A stretch of 52,477 bases of DNA from assembly GCA_903825565.1 (NCBI GenBank), contig CAIKBD010000237.1, positions 1-52,477 of the forward strand, in the 5' to 3' direction. Shown one piece after another: positions 24,742-33,615 of the stretch. The notes below the pieces were generated by a model that saw only the letters and a list, made by a program, of their open reading frames with translations, did no database searches and was not told where the DNA came from. Numbering within the stretch: position 1 is the stretch's first letter; each line of letters starts with the position of its first letter. The translations under genes were made by a program, and so were the position numbers. This DNA is from an uncultured Anaerolineales bacterium. GTDB taxonomy: Bacteria; Chloroflexota; Anaerolineae; UBA4142.

Positions 24742-25800
24742 TCAAATAGCCAACTGCAACATCAACGCGACCTCATCGAACAAGGTCCACTCTTGCACGA
24801 ACTTGCCGTCCTTGATGTGATGATGCGAGACGCCCATGATTTGCACGCGCTTGCCGGTCGGCTTGCCATAGACGCCGTTGCCTTCGTGCGTGCCCAGGAA
24901 CGTCCAGCGCACCGCGACGCGATATCCTTTCTTTTCATCGCCGACGACGGCAAAGTGGTCAATCTCCATCGCGCCATCGGGGAACTGAGCTAACATGCAG
25001 TTGATAAAATATCCGATTTCGGCGCGCCCATATAATTCGCGTTCGCCTGTCATGTGCGCGACGTGATTTTTGACGTAATAGTCATTGACCTTGTTGAGCA
25101 AACGCCAATTCCAAATTTCGTGATACGCGCGGCGCACGAAATCTTCAACATCAAATCCTTCCGCTTGTTTCGGTTGCCAAATCGGGGGCGGCAACTGTCC
25201 TTGCACGCGTTCGATTTCGCCGCGCGGTTCATTCTTCATCCAATCGTACTTGCCGCTCTTGACCAGGTCGGCAACCCACTGCTTGGGGTCAATTCCCAGT
25301 TGGCGCAATACGCCGACTTCATCGCGCACGAGCCATTCTTCATAGATGCGATTTTCGCGCACAGCGCATTCCGCGAAACCGTGCCGTTGAAGCGGACGCC
25401 AGGTTGGTGGACCGTACGAGCTATAGCCGGTGTTCAAGCCCCAACCTGTCACGCGATGCGATGAGTAAAAACCATCTTCGTCGTTGCCACTCCAAATCAC
25501 ATCGTCCGCCATCGCCACGCGATTCGTAAATCCCGCTTGCGCCTTGAGGGTGTCCTTGACCATCGGCTCAACGCCGGTGGTTGTGCCGTATGGCGTGTGC
25601 ACAATCGCGTTGTGATTGTAATGCGTGTACACCAAACCAATCGCGTGACCTTCCCAAATCTTGTGCGTGCATCGCACGATGTAATCTGGAAAATCTACGT
25701 AATCATCGTCAAAGCCGCGCATGCTCTGTCGTTTTTCCGTCCCAGGATTCAACAACTTGCTCGCGTCTTGCTGATAGACATCGGTAATCGGTAGAGACAT
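24742..25800 (-). CDS. Tandem SnoaL/NTF2-fold protein, subfamily A, copy 1
   Basis: This is a 352-residue cytosolic protein made of two SnoaL-like (NTF2-fold) units, about residues 30-175 and 215-345, joined by a Pro-rich linker (QGQLPPPIWQPK). SnoaL-type domains are usually single units of about 130-150 residues that act as cyclases, isomerases or hydrolases. Unit 1 has DDVIWSGNDEDGFYSSHR; unit 2 has HEIWNWR, RWTFLGTHEGNGVYG and SHHHIKDGKFVQEWTLFDE. It is closely related end to end to 25852-26910 and more distantly to 28127-29206. Its place after importer genes suggests an enzyme acting on the imported compound. No reaction can be inferred. Confidence 0.82.
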   Translation of the reverse strand: MSLPITDVYQQDASKLLNPGTEKRQSMRGFDDDYVDFPDYIVRCTHKIWEGHAIGLVYTHYNHNAIVHTPYGTTTGVEPMVKDTLKAQAGFTNRVAMADDVIWSGNDEDGFYSSHRVTGWGLNTGYSSYGPPTWRPLQRHGFAECAVRENRIYEEWLVRDEVGVLRQLGIDPKQWVADLVKSGKYDWMKNEPRGEIERVQGQLPPPIWQPKQAEGFDVEDFVRRAYHEIWNWRLLNKVNDYYVKNHVAHMTGERELYGRAEIGYFINCMLAQFPDGAMEIDHFAVVGDEKKGYRVAVRWTFLGTHEGNGVYGKPTGKRVQIMGVSHHHIKDGKFVQEWTLFDEVALMLQLAI

Positions 25801-25816
25801 TTTATTTTTCTTTTTG

Positions 25817-25844
25817 GTAGAGACGTTTAATTAAACGTCTCTAC
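25817..25844. repeat. Perfect 28-bp palindrome
   Basis: GTAGAGACGTTTAA (25817-25830) is followed directly by its exact complement. It is of the GTAGAGACG...CGTCTCTAC type known from cyanobacterial intergenic DNA. It lies in the 51-base gap between two SnoaL paralogues. Confidence 0.9.
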
Positions 25845-25851
25845 GTTATTT

Positions 25852-26910
25852 TCAAATTGCCAACTGGAGTAAGAGTGCCACCTCATCGAACAGCGTCCAC
25901 TCTTGAAAATAGTGTCCGCCCTTGATGTGATGATGCGAGATGCCCGTAATGCGAACACGCTTGTTCGTCGGCGCGCCGTACACGCCGTACCCTTGATGCG
26001 TGCCCTGGAATGTCCAGCGCGTCGCGACGCGATAACCATCCTGGTCATTGCCGAGCGCGGCAAAATGGTCAATGCCCATCGCACCATCGGGAAACATTGC
26101 CAACATGCACGTCACGAAATACGCGAGCGCACTGCGACCATGCAGTTCGCGGTCATCGGGCATGTGCGCGACGTGGTTCGGAGCATAGTACGCTTCGACC
26201 TTGTTAATCAAGCGCCAGTTCCAAATTTCGTGATAACTGCGGCGCACGAAATCTTCAACATCAAATCCGTCCGCTTGTTTCGGCGGCATAATCGGCGGCG
26301 GCAATTGTCCGCGCAAACGTTCGATGTCGCCGTGCGGCTCGGCTTTCATCCAATCGTACGCGCCGCTCGCCACCAGGTCGGCGACGTGTTGCTTGGGGTC
26401 AATGCCCATTTGTCGCAACATGCTCAACCCATCGCGCACAACCCACTCTTCGTAGATGCGATTCTCGCGCACACAACAATCGGCGAAACCGTTCCGCATG
26501 ACTTGTCGCCAAGTCGGTGCGCCATAAATGCTATAGCCCGTGTGCGGTCCGACATTGCGCCAACGATGCGATGAATAAAATCCATCTACATCGTTGCCGC
26601 TCCAAATCACATCCTCGGCAAAACCCTTGTCGCTCGGAAACGCGGCTTGATATTGCAGGGTCGAAATCACGACGGGTTCGACGCCGTAGGTCGTGCCATA
26701 ATCCGTGTGGACAATGGCATTGTTGTTATAGTAATCGTAAATCAAACCAATGCCACGCTCTTCCCAAATTTTATGCGTGATGCGGACGATGTAATCGGGC
26801 AAGTCTACGTACTGGTCTTCAAAGCCGTGCATACTCTGCCGCTTTTCCGACCCAGGATTCATCAACCGGCTGATGTCAGCCTGATACACATTGGTGGTTG
26901 GTTGTGGCAT
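25852..26910 (-). CDS. Tandem SnoaL/NTF2-fold protein, subfamily A, copy 2
   Basis: This 352-residue protein has the same length and domain layout as copy 1 and is alignable along its whole length: DDVIWSGNDVDGFYSSHR in unit 1, YHEIWNWRLINKVEAYYAPNHVAHMPDDREL and HHHIKGGHYFQEWTLFDEVALLLQL in unit 2. It is clearly a duplication of its neighbour. Differences cluster in the residues between motifs, which would fit a change of substrate. It follows the FAD oxidoreductase by 35 bases, so the two are co-transcribed. Confidence 0.82.
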   Translation of the reverse strand: MPQPTTNVYQADISRLMNPGSEKRQSMHGFEDQYVDLPDYIVRITHKIWEERGIGLIYDYYNNNAIVHTDYGTTYGVEPVVISTLQYQAAFPSDKGFAEDVIWSGNDVDGFYSSHRWRNVGPHTGYSIYGAPTWRQVMRNGFADCCVRENRIYEEWVVRDGLSMLRQMGIDPKQHVADLVASGAYDWMKAEPHGDIERLRGQLPPPIMPPKQADGFDVEDFVRRSYHEIWNWRLINKVEAYYAPNHVAHMPDDRELHGRSALAYFVTCMLAMFPDGAMGIDHFAALGNDQDGYRVATRWTFQGTHQGYGVYGAPTNKRVRITGISHHHIKGGHYFQEWTLFDEVALLLQLAI

Positions 26911-26945
26911 TTGTCTTACCTGATTGCGCTAAATCTTGAGCGCCC

Positions 26946-28106
26946 CTACTTCCACATGTGGTTGTAATTGCCCTTGATCAATTTGCCGGTTACAAATCGG
27001 TTGGGCGAAAAGGGCGCAATGTCTACGGTCTTGGCTTGACCGTCCAGGATCAACTCGGACATGCACAAACCAATCGCGGGCGCAGTCTTGAACCCCGTGC
27101 CGCTGTGTCCGCAATCGAGATAAAAGCCATCGGGTCCCGCCGCGCCCAGGAGCGCGTGTTGGTCTGGCGTGATGCCATCGTAACCGCCGTGCGCGCTGTG
27201 CAAGCCACCATCCTTCATCGCCGGGATGCGCTCGCAGATGCGATCAATCGCGCGTTCCACAAACCCAGGTCGCGCGTGATCGGTATCATTATCCGGCGAC
27301 TCGCCCAAAGGATTGTTGTCTTCCAATCCGACCAGCGTCAAATGTCCTTCGGGGCGATAATACATGTCATGGGCAAAATCAATGACAGTGGGATGCGCTA
27401 TGCTAATCTCAGGCGGACGCACGACGAACATCGTATCATGCCGCCATGTGTTGTACGGCACATCCAATCCGACCATCGCATTAAGGTGACCCGCCCAGGG
27501 ACCCGCCGCGTTGACGACAACGGGCGCGGAAAAATTTCCTTGTGTCGTTTCAACTCCAGCGACCTTGCCATTCGCAACCTGGATGCCGGTGACGGCGCAA
27601 TTTTGAACGAGCCGCGCGCCGCGTTCGCGCGCCGCGTTCATCAACGCATTCGCCGCATCGCTCGGCATCGCATAACCCGATTCCGGTTCGTATGCGGCAA
27701 ATTCAAAATCATCGGTGAGAAAAGTGGGCGCGAGACGTTTGACATCATCCGCTGTCACCAAAAAAGTCGGGATGCCGATTTTTTGTTGCATCGCCACGCT
27801 CGCGCGCAGAGCGGCTTGCGCTTGGTTGGCGACAATCTGAATAAAACCCGTGCGCGTGAATCCACATTCGCCGCCCACGCGATTTTTCCAATCACGAAAA
27901 TACTGGAACGATTCCCACGCCAAGCGTGAATCCATCTCGGTGCCATAATGCATTCGGACGAGTCCGCTCGAACGTCCTGTCGCGCCGACGCCGACAAATT
28001 GTTTTTCAAGCAGAAGCACTTGCACCTGGCGTTGCGCTAAATGAAACGCGAGACTGGTGCCGTGAATACCACCGCCGATGATAATGACATCCGCTATGCT
28101 AGACAT
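26946..28106 (-). CDS. FAD-dependent oxidoreductase, sarcosine-oxidase-beta / DAO type
   Basis: This 386-residue flavoprotein would oxidise a C-N or C-O bond of a small molecule. It has a dinucleotide motif GGGIHG (11-16) with acidic E34 at the end of strand 2, a GRSSGLVRMHY segment (44-54) near the flavin, HGGYDGITPDQHALLG near 320 and a second flavin contact GHSGTGFKTAPAIG near the C-terminus. The start is ATG 28106, eight bases after AAGGAG; the longer open frame runs into the upstream SnoaL gene and is not protein-like. It is embedded between two tandem-SnoaL genes, so it very likely shares their pathway. Confidence 0.9.
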   Translation of the reverse strand: MSSIADVIIIGGGIHGTSLAFHLAQRQVQVLLLEKQFVGVGATGRSSGLVRMHYGTEMDSRLAWESFQYFRDWKNRVGGECGFTRTGFIQIVANQAQAALRASVAMQQKIGIPTFLVTADDVKRLAPTFLTDDFEFAAYEPESGYAMPSDAANALMNAARERGARLVQNCAVTGIQVANGKVAGVETTQGNFSAPVVVNAAGPWAGHLNAMVGLDVPYNTWRHDTMFVVRPPEISIAHPTVIDFAHDMYYRPEGHLTLVGLEDNNPLGESPDNDTDHARPGFVERAIDRICERIPAMKDGGLHSAHGGYDGITPDQHALLGAAGPDGFYLDCGHSGTGFKTAPAIGLCMSELILDGQAKTVDIAPFSPNRFVTGKLIKGNYNHMWK

Positions 28107-28126
28107 GATCATTTCTCCTTGACTCG

Positions 28127-29206
28127 TTACGTATTGTGCAATTTCGCGCGATAAATTTGCTTGAGCATTGCAAACTCGTCGAACAACATCCACTCTTCGG
28201 TGATTTTTTCGTTCTTGATGTGATGATGCGAGATGCCCATAATGCGAACGCGCGCGCCGCTCGGGTCGCCGTAAATGCCGTGACCATCGTGCGTGCCTTG
28301 CAAAGTCCAGCGCGACGCGACGCGATAACCATCCTTGGCGTTGCCGTTCCAGTACACGTGATCCACCGTCATCATCAAATCGGTGAACGAAGCAATCGTC
28401 GAGAGGATGAACGCGCGCAAATCGCCGTGACCGTACATCTCGCGTCCCGCCGCCGCGTGAACGATTTGATTCGTCGCATAGTACTGATTCAGCGCACTGA
28501 CACGTCGCCAATTCCACACGTCGTTGAACATACGCCGCACAAAATCTTCCGGGTCGAACTCGATGGAGGTTTTCGGCGGCAACACCGGCGGCGTCGTTTG
28601 TCCGGCGATGCGCTCAATTTCGCCAATCGGCGGCACGCCGATTTTATTACGCGCTTCTTGCTCGACGATGCGGCGCGCGGTTTCGTGCGGGTCGTAGCCG
28701 AGTTGCAAGACGAGACTCATCTCGTCGCGCGCAATCCATTCATAGTAGATGTAATTATTTTTGGCGACACAGTTCGCGACACCGGGTCGCAAAATTTTCT
28801 TGCCGGTCGGCGGACCGTACACCGTGTAACCCGTGTTGTGTCCAACCCACATGATGCGATGCGAGGTGTGGAAACCGTCTTCGTCGTTGCCCGCCCAAAT
28901 CACATCGTCGCCGAACAAGCGAATGTCGGGAAACGCGGATTGCGTTTTCGCCGAGTTCGCCATCACGGTTTCGCGGCTGTACGTCAATCCTTCCGAAGTC
29001 CAGATGACGACATTGTGTTGATAGGTGTCGTAGAGATACGCCAAGTCGTGTTCTTCCCAGATACGATGCGTGACGCGGATGATGTAATCTACAATGTCCA
29101 CGTAGGTATCTTCAAAGCCGCGCAGACTTTGGCTTCGCGTCGTGCTGGGCGGAATCTGTTTGCCGATGTCGCCCTTGTCAAAAAAATCCACTGGTTGATC
29201 AGACAT
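28127..29206 (-). CDS. Tandem SnoaL/NTF2-fold protein, subfamily A, copy 3
   Basis: This 359-residue protein is the most divergent of the three A-type copies. Unit 1 keeps DDVIWAGNDEDGFHTSHR. Unit 2 keeps FNDVWNWRRVSALNQYYATNQIVH, ASRWTLQGTHDGHGIYGDPSG and SHHHIKNEKITEEWMLFDE. The linker QTTPPVLPPK is again Pro-rich. It starts two bases after the MalG-type permease, so it is the first enzyme translated after the importer. This close coupling is the best reason to link the SnoaL proteins to the imported substrate. Confidence 0.82.
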   Translation of the reverse strand: MSDQPVDFFDKGDIGKQIPPSTTRSQSLRGFEDTYVDIVDYIIRVTHRIWEEHDLAYLYDTYQHNVVIWTSEGLTYSRETVMANSAKTQSAFPDIRLFGDDVIWAGNDEDGFHTSHRIMWVGHNTGYTVYGPPTGKKILRPGVANCVAKNNYIYYEWIARDEMSLVLQLGYDPHETARRIVEQEARNKIGVPPIGEIERIAGQTTPPVLPPKTSIEFDPEDFVRRMFNDVWNWRRVSALNQYYATNQIVHAAAGREMYGHGDLRAFILSTIASFTDLMMTVDHVYWNGNAKDGYRVASRWTLQGTHDGHGIYGDPSGARVRIMGISHHHIKNEKITEEWMLFDEFAMLKQIYRAKLHNT

Positions 29207-29207
29207 T

Positions 29208-30050
29208 TTATTTCACCGCTCCCATTGTGAGTCCTTCCACAAAATATTTGCGAATCGTGAACGACAGAATGAACATCGGAATCATCACCACCATGCCGGT
29301 TGCCGCCATCAATTCCCACAATACGCCACGCACGCCGACCGTCGCGAGCAAGCCGAGTTGCAAGGTGCGCGTTTCTTCGCCGGTCAGAATCAGCGCGTAG
29401 GTAAATTCATTCCAGCACATGATGAACGAAAAGACGAGCGCGGTGATGACACCCGGCAACATCATCGGAAAAGTGATGTGCCGCAGAGTTTGAAATTCGT
29501 TGCAACCATCCACCGACGCGGCTTCTTCGACTTCGATGGGCAATGCATCCACGAACCCTTTGAGCATCCAGACCGAGTAGGGCAGTACGATAGAGAGGTA
29601 AACGGCGACGAGGGGGAGGTAGGTTTCGGTCACGCCCAGCGAGCGAAAGAGTGTATAAAAGGGAATCGCAACAACGAGCGGCGGGATAAACTGGGTCACG
29701 AGCACACCGACCATCAAGATCTGGCTCCCGCGAAATTCATACCGCGCGAACACGTACGCCGCCATCAAGCCGAGGGGAATGGCAATGGCAACCGTGATGG
29801 TCGAAATGAGAAAACTGTTCAGCACAAGTTTGCCATAGTTGAACGGCGGCGTGAAAATCGTGATAAAGTTATCGAGCGTCAGCGGCACCCAAACCTTGGT
29901 CGTGTATACGTCGCGCGTTTCTTTGAACGCCGTGAGCGCAATCCAAAAAATCGGAAAGACGACGAAAAGAAAAATCAATAGCGCCCAAAATTTTTCGACG
30001 CTCCAGTCTCGCCACTGCGCCCAAGAGCGTCCTTTGCGTGTGCGTGCCAT
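29208..30050 (-). CDS. Sugar ABC importer permease, MalG type (second importer)
   Basis: This 280-residue membrane subunit has about six hydrophobic segments. The EAA loop EEAASVDGCNEFQTLRHITFPMMLPG lies at about 175-200, and the C-terminus ends GLTMGAVK. Strong AAGGAG lies eight bases before ATG 30050, inside the end of the upstream malF. It overlaps no neighbour and is followed after one base by a SnoaL gene. No ATPase gene is present in the cluster. Confidence 0.93.
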   Translation of the reverse strand: MARTRKGRSWAQWRDWSVEKFWALLIFLFVVFPIFWIALTAFKETRDVYTTKVWVPLTLDNFITIFTPPFNYGKLVLNSFLISTITVAIAIPLGLMAAYVFARYEFRGSQILMVGVLVTQFIPPLVVAIPFYTLFRSLGVTETYLPLVAVYLSIVLPYSVWMLKGFVDALPIEVEEAASVDGCNEFQTLRHITFPMMLPGVITALVFSFIMCWNEFTYALILTGEETRTLQLGLLATVGVRGVLWELMAATGMVVMIPMFILSFTIRKYFVEGLTMGAVK

Positions 30051-30053
30051 CGT

Positions 30054-30941
30054 TTATGCTCCTTGCCGATACAGCGATTTGACGTAGAGGAACGCGACGA
30101 CCGCGAGACCGGCGAGTAAGATGTACGCCAACGCCGCCGAGTAGCCCATATCAAGCGAGCGGAAACCGACTTGATAAACAAAGTGATTGAGCGATTGCGT
30201 CGCGCGCCCCGGTCCGCCGCCCGTCATGGTCACAACTTGGTCGAAAATTTTGAGTGAAAAAATTGTTTTGAGCAAGGTGGCGATGAGCAGAACCGGCGCG
30301 AGCATCGGTAGCGTAATGTTCCAAAAGACTTGCGCGTTCGTCGCGCCATCCACTTTGGCGGCTTCGAAAATATCCGTCGGAATCGAGCCGAGCGCGCCGA
30401 TGAACATCAACGCGTACAACGGCGCCCAGCCCCACACTTCGGTGATCGCGATCCAGAACAAGGACCAGAACGGATCGGCGAGCCAGACCATGCCTTTGAG
30501 CGGTGGAATCAGAAAACCGATGATGGCTTGAATAATGCCGTACTCTTGCGCGAGCATAAAGCGGAATGAATAACCCTTGAGCGCGGGGCTGACGGCGAAC
30601 GGAAAAATCAACAAGGTCTTGAGAATTGCGTTGGTCAAACTTTTTTTCTGAAGAATGATCGCCATCCCCAAGCCAATGACAATCGTCAGCCCAACCGAGA
30701 GCAGCGTAAACTCGGTAGTGACGACGACGCTGTTGATAAAGTACTCGTCCGTGAACGCGCGTTGATAATGTTGCAAACCAACAAACCCATTCGGCTGGTC
30801 GGATTTGGTCAGACGCCAATCCTGGAAACTGAGCCAGAACGAACTCGCCATTGGATAAATCGTCGTCACGAAAATCAGGAGTAGGGCAGGCGCCAGCAGG
30901 ATAAATTTGCCCCAGCGATTATGTTTTTGATTGCGGTGCAT
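30054..30941 (-). CDS. Sugar ABC importer permease, MalF type (second importer)
   Basis: This 295-residue membrane subunit has its first membrane helix at about residues 13-37 and an EAA loop DIFEAAKVDGATNAQVFWNITLPMLAP in the C-terminal half. GAGG lies six bases before ATG 30941; the in-frame TTG twelve bases upstream overlaps that SD and is unlikely. The gene is separated from the binding protein by two hairpins and is tightly coupled to malG (3-base gap). Confidence 0.92.
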   Translation of the reverse strand: MHRNQKHNRWGKFILLAPALLLIFVTTIYPMASSFWLSFQDWRLTKSDQPNGFVGLQHYQRAFTDEYFINSVVVTTEFTLLSVGLTIVIGLGMAIILQKKSLTNAILKTLLIFPFAVSPALKGYSFRFMLAQEYGIIQAIIGFLIPPLKGMVWLADPFWSLFWIAITEVWGWAPLYALMFIGALGSIPTDIFEAAKVDGATNAQVFWNITLPMLAPVLLIATLLKTIFSLKIFDQVVTMTGGGPGRATQSLNHFVYQVGFRSLDMGYSAALAYILLAGLAVVAFLYVKSLYRQGA

Positions 30942-30979
30942 ACTTGACCTCAATTCCGTCGTGACGTAAAATCATCGTT

Positions 30980-31048
30980 GAGGGACGGGCGTTCAACCCG
31001 CCCCTCGTTCCCTGAGCCGCACGTTAGTTGACCGCTGACGTGTGGCTC
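30980..31048 (-). terminator. Double hairpin between binding protein 2 and MalF
   Basis: GAGGGACGGG at 30980-30989 pairs with 30997-31006 (one mismatch). A second hairpin, GAGCCGCACGT at 31014-31024 with 31038-31048 (one mismatch), sits between it and the binding-protein stop at 31052. There is no T-run, so a partial terminator or 3' mRNA stabiliser is likely. Confidence 0.7.
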
Positions 31049-31051
31049 GTT

Positions 31052-32548
31052 CTATTTATAGTATCCTTCGCGTTTGAGCAGATCCGTCACATCTTGCGCC
31101 GCTTTGTCGAGTGTTTCTTTTACCGGCGCACCGTTCGCCATCTTGTTTACTGCAGTTTCCAAGATGGGTTGAATCTGCAACCATTCGGGCATCATCGGTT
31201 GCGTGCGCGCATCTTTCAACGATTCTGCCATCATCTTTTGCAGACCGTTGTGCTTGGCGTTGATTTCCGCGTCGAGTTGATTCGAGGTGTGCACGACGAC
31301 GACGTTATCGAGTTTGGGGTCGCTCTTGTCGAGCGCGACTTTTTTCTCGGTCGCCGCGTTCGTCAGCCACTTGATGTACTCCCACGCCGCATCCTGCTTC
31401 TTGGATGATTTCAAGATGCCGACTTCCCAGATGTGACCGTACGTCGCCGATTTGCCCTTGCCTTCCCAGGTGGGCGCCGGCACGAACGCGATATTGTTGA
31501 GCGCCTCAGGGGCAACTACTTTGGCGTTCGTGAAATTCGAGTACATCCACGACCAGCCCAGGTACATTGCCGCGCGCCCTTGCACCATTTCGTTCATTCC
31601 ATCTTGTTCACCGAATGTCTTGGCGCCTTCGGTGACGATTTTTTGTTTCAACAACCAGTCCACATAGCGTTGCGTCGCTTCGACTCCCGCAGGACTGTTA
31701 AAGATCGGCTTCCAATCCTTGTCGAACAGATCGCCGCCGTTGCTCCAGGTGAGCGATTCCCACACAAACAGGTTCTGTCCGCCGGTGAGACCATAGTAAA
31801 CCGAGAGACCTTTCAGGTTTGTTTTTTCCTGAATCGTCTTGGCGGCGGCTTCCATTTCCGCCCAGGTCGTCGGGGGTTTGAGTCCCAGTTTGTCGAACAC
31901 GTCTTTGCGGTAGAACAACATGAACGCGTGTCCGCGCAACGGAACGCCCATCGTCTCGCCTTTTTTGTTTTTGCCGGGGATTTGGTAGACGAGCGGGAAA
32001 TCGCCGATGTTGTAATTATCCGCTTTGACGCGGTCGTCAATCGGTTGGATAAAATTCTGGATGCCTTGCCCCCACGCATCCACGTAGACCAACAGATCAT
32101 AGTTGCCGCCGCCGGTTGCAGTCTCTTTCAGAATTTCCTCCTGAAACGCGGCGTAGGGCGAGCCGCGCCATTCCGAAACCTTGATGCCGGTCAATTCGGT
32201 AAACTCGCTTACTTTTTGATTGAGCGAAAAGAACTGGGTTGCGGTGCCGCAACAATTCAAAAAGTTGACCGTGGTGCCGTTGTACGGTTTGCCGGGCTTG
32301 AGACCGTAGGGCATCGCGGGTGCGGCGGCTTTGGTCGGTTCCGGCGCTTTGGTGGCAACGGCGGCGGTCGTCGGCACAGCGGCTTTGGTCGGCTCTGCCA
32401 TCGCCTTGGTTGGCTCCGGCGCTTTGGTTGGTGGCACGGCGGTCGGCGCGGGCGCGGCGGGCGGCGGGGCGGCGGTCGGCGCAGCGCACGCCACGAGTGC
32501 AGTCAAGATCACCACTAACAGGGTGATAACCATTAAACGAGTCTTCAT
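31052..32548 (-). CDS. Extracellular sugar-binding lipoprotein (second importer)
   Basis: This 498-residue lipoprotein has a signal peptide of about 20 residues ending in lipobox ALVAC (Cys 21). A 55-residue Ala/Pro/Thr/Lys tether of imperfect TKAPEPTKA repeats follows, then the family 1 binding fold. I start at ATG 32548, nine bases after AGGAG; earlier in-frame residues do not look like protein. It is the first importer gene after an ATACGTAT operator at 32687-32700, so it is likely induced with the LacI regulon. The NCCGTATQFFSLNQKVSEFTELTG start of the mature fold suggests an ordinary family 1 sugar binder. Confidence 0.92.
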   Translation of the reverse strand: MKTRLMVITLLVVILTALVACAAPTAAPPPAAPAPTAVPPTKAPEPTKAMAEPTKAAVPTTAAVATKAPEPTKAAAPAMPYGLKPGKPYNGTTVNFLNCCGTATQFFSLNQKVSEFTELTGIKVSEWRGSPYAAFQEEILKETATGGGNYDLLVYVDAWGQGIQNFIQPIDDRVKADNYNIGDFPLVYQIPGKNKKGETMGVPLRGHAFMLFYRKDVFDKLGLKPPTTWAEMEAAAKTIQEKTNLKGLSVYYGLTGGQNLFVWESLTWSNGGDLFDKDWKPIFNSPAGVEATQRYVDWLLKQKIVTEGAKTFGEQDGMNEMVQGRAAMYLGWSWMYSNFTNAKVVAPEALNNIAFVPAPTWEGKGKSATYGHIWEVGILKSSKKQDAAWEYIKWLTNAATEKKVALDKSDPKLDNVVVVHTSNQLDAEINAKHNGLQKMMAESLKDARTQPMMPEWLQIQPILETAVNKMANGAPVKETLDKAAQDVTDLLKREGYYK

Positions 32549-32624
32549 TTCCTTCATCTCCTCTTTGATTTGAAACGGTTGCCCAAGCGATTCATTCGAA
32601 ACAGCATCATTTCTTGCTTGACAT

Positions 32625-32633
32625 CCCTCCTTT
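32625..32633 (-). promoter_or_regulatory. SD-consensus motif in the leader of binding-protein gene 2
   Basis: AAAGGAGGG lies about 77 bases before the ATG. The gene's own SD is elsewhere. Compare 5131 and 49750. Confidence 0.4.
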
Positions 32634-32686
32634 CCTTTTCTCGCCTCATCACGAAACTTGTGGATGTCTCCAGAAAAGCGATTTTC

Positions 32687-32700
32687 TGGATACGTATGCA
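32687..32700 (-). promoter_or_regulatory. LacI-type operator (TGnATACGTATnCA), copy 2
   Basis: TGGATACGTATGCA lies between the SMP-30 gene and the second binding-protein gene. A TCCAGAAAA hairpin (32669-32690) abuts it. Promoter boxes upstream (TTGTTC, 17 bases, TTTTAT) are weak. The central CpG is typical of LacI operators. Confidence 0.75.
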
Positions 32701-32727
32701 CGGGGAGATAAAAAATTTACCTGCCGC

Positions 32728-33615
32728 TTAGAACAAGGCGCGTCCCGGCACGTTGACCCGCAAACGATACAAGGTCGTCGTCGCCGTGAGATAGAGCGCG
32801 CACAGGTCGTCGTCGCCCCACGCAAAATTCGCCAGTTGTTCCGGCAGCGGAATTTTGCCGAGCAGGTTCGCGTGCGCGTCGAAAATATAGAGCGCGCCCG
32901 GTCCCGCACAGTACAAATTGCCGGCGCTGTCGAATTTCATGCCGTCCGGCACACCCTTGCCTTCGCCGTTCACTTCTGCCCACACGCGCCCGTTCGCCAA
33001 TGTGCCCTCCGGCAACACATCGAACACGCGAATGTGGCGGCGCGGCGAATCGTTCACGAACAATTGTTTTTCGTCGAGCGAGAAACACAAGCCGTTCGGA
33101 TTTTCAAAATCGCTGACGAGCGGCGTGAGGGTGTGCGATCCTGGGTCGAGGCGAAATATCGCCTGAAAATTCAAATCCTGGGAGCGCGGCACGCCGACCC
33201 GTTCGCGGCGACCGTACACCGGGTCGGAAAAATAAATCGCGCCATCGCTTTTTACCACGATGTCGTTCGGGCTGTTCAACTCTTTGCCGTTGTAATGCGA
33301 GGCGAGCACGATGACCGTGCCATCGAGTTCAGTGCGCGTGACGCGGCTCGTCGCGTGCTCGCAGGTGAGGAGGCGGCCTTGTTTATCGTACGTGTTGCCA
33401 TTCGCCATGTGGCTCGGTTGGCGAAACACGCACGCGCCGCTCTTGCGATCCCAGCGATACATTGTGTTGCCAACAATGTCGCTGAACGTGAGATGCTTTT
33501 CGTACGGATGCCAGATCGGTCCTTCGGTAAATTCAAAACCGGTTGCGACCGTTTCCAGTTCGCCGTTTGCATTTAGAATTGTTCTGATGCGCGAGTCGTA
33601 GATTTCGATATTCAA
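32728..33615 (-). CDS. SMP-30/gluconolactonase-family lactone hydrolase
   Basis: This 295-residue six-bladed propeller enzyme would hydrolyse a sugar lactone to the aldonate. Metal ligands are E31 (TEGPIWHP), N174 (NPNGLCFS) and D224 (VPDGMKFD), and a further conserved Asn is N117 (SPNDIV). The N174-D224 interval of 50 equals that of SMP-30. I choose TTG 33615, which overlaps the LacI stop (TTGA) and follows GGGAG by eight bases; the longer frame lies antiparallel-free but inside lacI. No signal peptide is seen, so it acts in the cytoplasm. It is co-transcribed with the LacI gene and points to a lactone or aldonic-acid intermediate. Confidence 0.88.
   Translation of the reverse strand: MNIEIYDSRIRTILNANGELETVATGFEFTEGPIWHPYEKHLTFSDIVGNTMYRWDRKSGACVFRQPSHMANGNTYDKQGRLLTCEHATSRVTRTELDGTVIVLASHYNGKELNSPNDIVVKSDGAIYFSDPVYGRRERVGVPRSQDLNFQAIFRLDPGSHTLTPLVSDFENPNGLCFSLDEKQLFVNDSPRRHIRVFDVLPEGTLANGRVWAEVNGEGKGVPDGMKFDSAGNLYCAGPGALYIFDAHANLLGKIPLPEQLANFAWGDDDLCALYLTATTTLYRLRVNVPGRALF

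Noticed and set aside
32331-32573. Small Gly/Ala/Val-rich plus-strand frames
   Set aside because: They are antisense to the Ala/Pro/Thr tether of the second binding protein, whose low complexity produces them.
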